From Serratia marcescens (GTDB taxonomy: Bacteria > Pseudomonadota > Gammaproteobacteria > Enterobacterales > Enterobacteriaceae): a stretch of 64,000 nucleotides of DNA. The stretch is taken from assembly GCF_006715005.1 (NCBI RefSeq), contig NZ_VFMJ01000001.1, forward strand, positions 1,116,001 to 1,180,000, given 5' to 3'. The position numbers and the translations under genes were made by a program. Positions 62,913 through 64,000 of the stretch are shown here, piece after piece. The notes below the pieces were generated by a model. That model was not told the DNA's origin. It did not search any database and worked only from the letters and a program-made list of their open reading frames with translations. How positions within the stretch are numbered: the stretch's first letter is position 1; each line of letters opens with the position of its first letter.

Positions 62913-64000
62913 ATGATAACTCGTCAGCGTAGAGCAGCGAAGCGGGATGCTTGGCTGAAACGCATCGTCTTATTCACGGCAACCACGGCGGTATGCGGCA
63001 ACATGCCCAACCCCGCTTTTTCCCGTGACTATTTCAATCCGGCGTTGCTGGAAACGGGGCGGTCGGGCCAACAGCATATTGACCTGTCGGTGTTTGAAAA
63101 CGGCAACCAGGTGCCCGGCAAGTATCGGGTGGATATTTGGGTGAATGACATGCTGATGGAAACGCGTGAGATACGGTTTGTCATCAAGCCCGGCGGCGGC
63201 GATAAAGCCGGCCTGCAGCCCTGCCTGACGGGAGAAGATTTACAACGGCTCGGCGTGAAGATCGAGCTGTTTCCCGCATTGAACCGCGCTGAAGAGTGCG
63301 CGAATTTGGCCGCCATCCCGCAGGCCTCGGCGCAATTTCAATTCAATCGCCAGCGGCTGGTGCTGAGCATCCCCCAGGCGGCGTTGGAAAATCGGGTACG
63401 CGGCTATGTGCCGCCCGAACTGTGGGATGAAGGGATGCCGGCGATGCTGCTCAACTACGGTTTCACCGGCAGCAACAGCAAGGGGCGCGACCGTTTTACC
63501 CAGAGCGCGAGCAGCTACTACCTCAACCTGCGGCCGGGTTTCAATCTGGGCGCCTGGCGGGTGCGGAATTACACCACCTGGAGTTACAACAGCGGCGGCG
63601 GCGGGCGTCAGTCTGAAGATCGCTGGGATACCGTCTATACCTACGCCCAGCGCAATATCATCAGCCTGAAGAGCTTGCTCACGCTGGGTGAAAGCAGCAG
63701 TCCGTCCGATGTGTTTGACAGCGTGTCGTTTCGCGGCGCGCAGCTGGCCTCCGATGACGATATGTTGCCGGAAAGCCTGCGCGGCTATGCGCCGGTGGTG
63801 CGCGGCATCGCGCGCAGCAACGCGCAGGTGGTCATTCGCCAAAACGGTTATGTCATCTACCAGAGTTACGTCGCGCCGGGCGCGTTCGAGATTTCTGACA
63901 TGTATCCGACCGGCGGCAGCGGCGATTTGGACGTGACCATCAAAGAGGCGGACGGCAGCGAACAGCATATGACCGTGCCTTTTGCCAGCTTGCCGGTATT
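62913..64000 (+). CDS. Fimbrial outer-membrane usher (FimD family), 3' part cut by the window
   Basis: The frame is open from the ATG at 62913 to the window end (about 362 residues seen of the usual 800-plus). It has a long signal peptide, then YFNPALLETGRSGQQHIDLS, the N-terminal subunit-chaperone binding domain, two early cysteines (QPCLTG and EECANL) and the start of the barrel with FRGAQLASDDDMLP and APGAFEISDMYPTGGSGDLDV-type plug sequence (seen as PGAFEISDMYPTGG). GGAG precedes the ATG. It is not a truncated gene, only interrupted by the edge. Confidence 0.93.
   Translation, partial: MITRQRRAAKRDAWLKRIVLFTATTAVCGNMPNPAFSRDYFNPALLETGRSGQQHIDLSVFENGNQVPGKYRVDIWVNDMLMETREIRFVIKPGGGDKAGLQPCLTGEDLQRLGVKIELFPALNRAEECANLAAIPQASAQFQFNRQRLVLSIPQAALENRVRGYVPPELWDEGMPAMLLNYGFTGSNSKGRDRFTQSASSYYLNLRPGFNLGAWRVRNYTTWSYNSGGGGRQSEDRWDTVYTYAQRNIISLKSLLTLGESSSPSDVFDSVSFRGAQLASDDDMLPESLRGYAPVVRGIARSNAQVVIRQNGYVIYQSYVAPGAFEISDMYPTGGSGDLDVTIKEADGSEQHMTVPFASLPV

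Overview
The window looks like chromosomal DNA of an enterobacterium of the genus Serratia, probably the S. marcescens group. This is inferred from the high GC content, from enterobacterial genes recognised on sight (amn, opgB, mtfA, tRNA-Asn and tRNA-Ser(CGA) around mtfA, a TPP-controlled thi operon) and from accessory loci typical of that genus. No sequence search was possible, so every family name rests on reading motifs and on remembered relatives.

Layout. (1) 1-4.0 kb: AMP nucleosidase and the phosphoglycerol transferase OpgB, both on the minus strand. (2) 4.2-5.5 kb: a lone gene for a Cyt-type (delta-endotoxin) cytolysin homologue, with a perfect 24-bp palindrome just upstream. (3) 5.5-8.9 kb: a thiamin-precursor salvage operon, tenA-thiZ-thiX-thiY, behind a TPP riboswitch. 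(4) 9.0-13.0 kb: a flavin-dependent oxidoreductase, an SDR enzyme, a GlxA-type regulator and a GAPDH. (5) 13.0-15.1 kb: tRNA-Asn, mtfA, tRNA-Ser and an AraC-type regulator. (6) 15.2-21.9 kb: a hydroxamate-siderophore uptake locus with a TonB-dependent receptor, FhuD-like and FhuB-like proteins and a fused export-type ABC protein, but no FhuC ATPase. (7) 22.0-24.8 kb: a phage-type HTH protein, a DoxX protein, a possible small secreted peptide and about 1.2 kb of AT-rich non-coding DNA. (8) 24.8-48.8 kb: a complete type VI secretion locus in the order tssA-B-C-hcp-E-F-G-H-vgrG, then a DUF2169/pentapeptide/DUF3540/DUF4150 accessory block, then tssJ-K-L-M and two small genes of unknown function. 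(9) 48.9-60.9 kb: an accessory cluster framed by two paralogous bacteriocin-like small peptides. It holds a small orphan protein, a LuxR-type regulator, an orphan protein that could be an acyltransferase, a one-module NRPS (C-A-T-E-C), a HAD phosphatase, a small membrane-anchored protein and a secreted PqaA-like alpha/beta hydrolase. (10) 61.6-64.0 kb: the start of a chaperone-usher fimbrial operon, with the usher cut by the window end.

How the parts work together. The T6SS block has every core part (sheath TssBC, tube Hcp, baseplate TssEFGK, spike VgrG, membrane complex TssJLM, ClpV, TssA). It lacks the Fha/PpkA/PppA/TagF regulatory set and has no recognisable toxin, so its payload is unknown. 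The NRPS cluster is the best candidate for an undescribed system. It has an A domain that reads as valine-specific by eye, an epimerase, and a terminal condensation domain in place of a thioesterase. Its own regulator lies nearby, and two microcin-like precursors with GA-type leaders flank it on opposite strands. The product and any link between the peptides and the NRPS are not known from the sequence.
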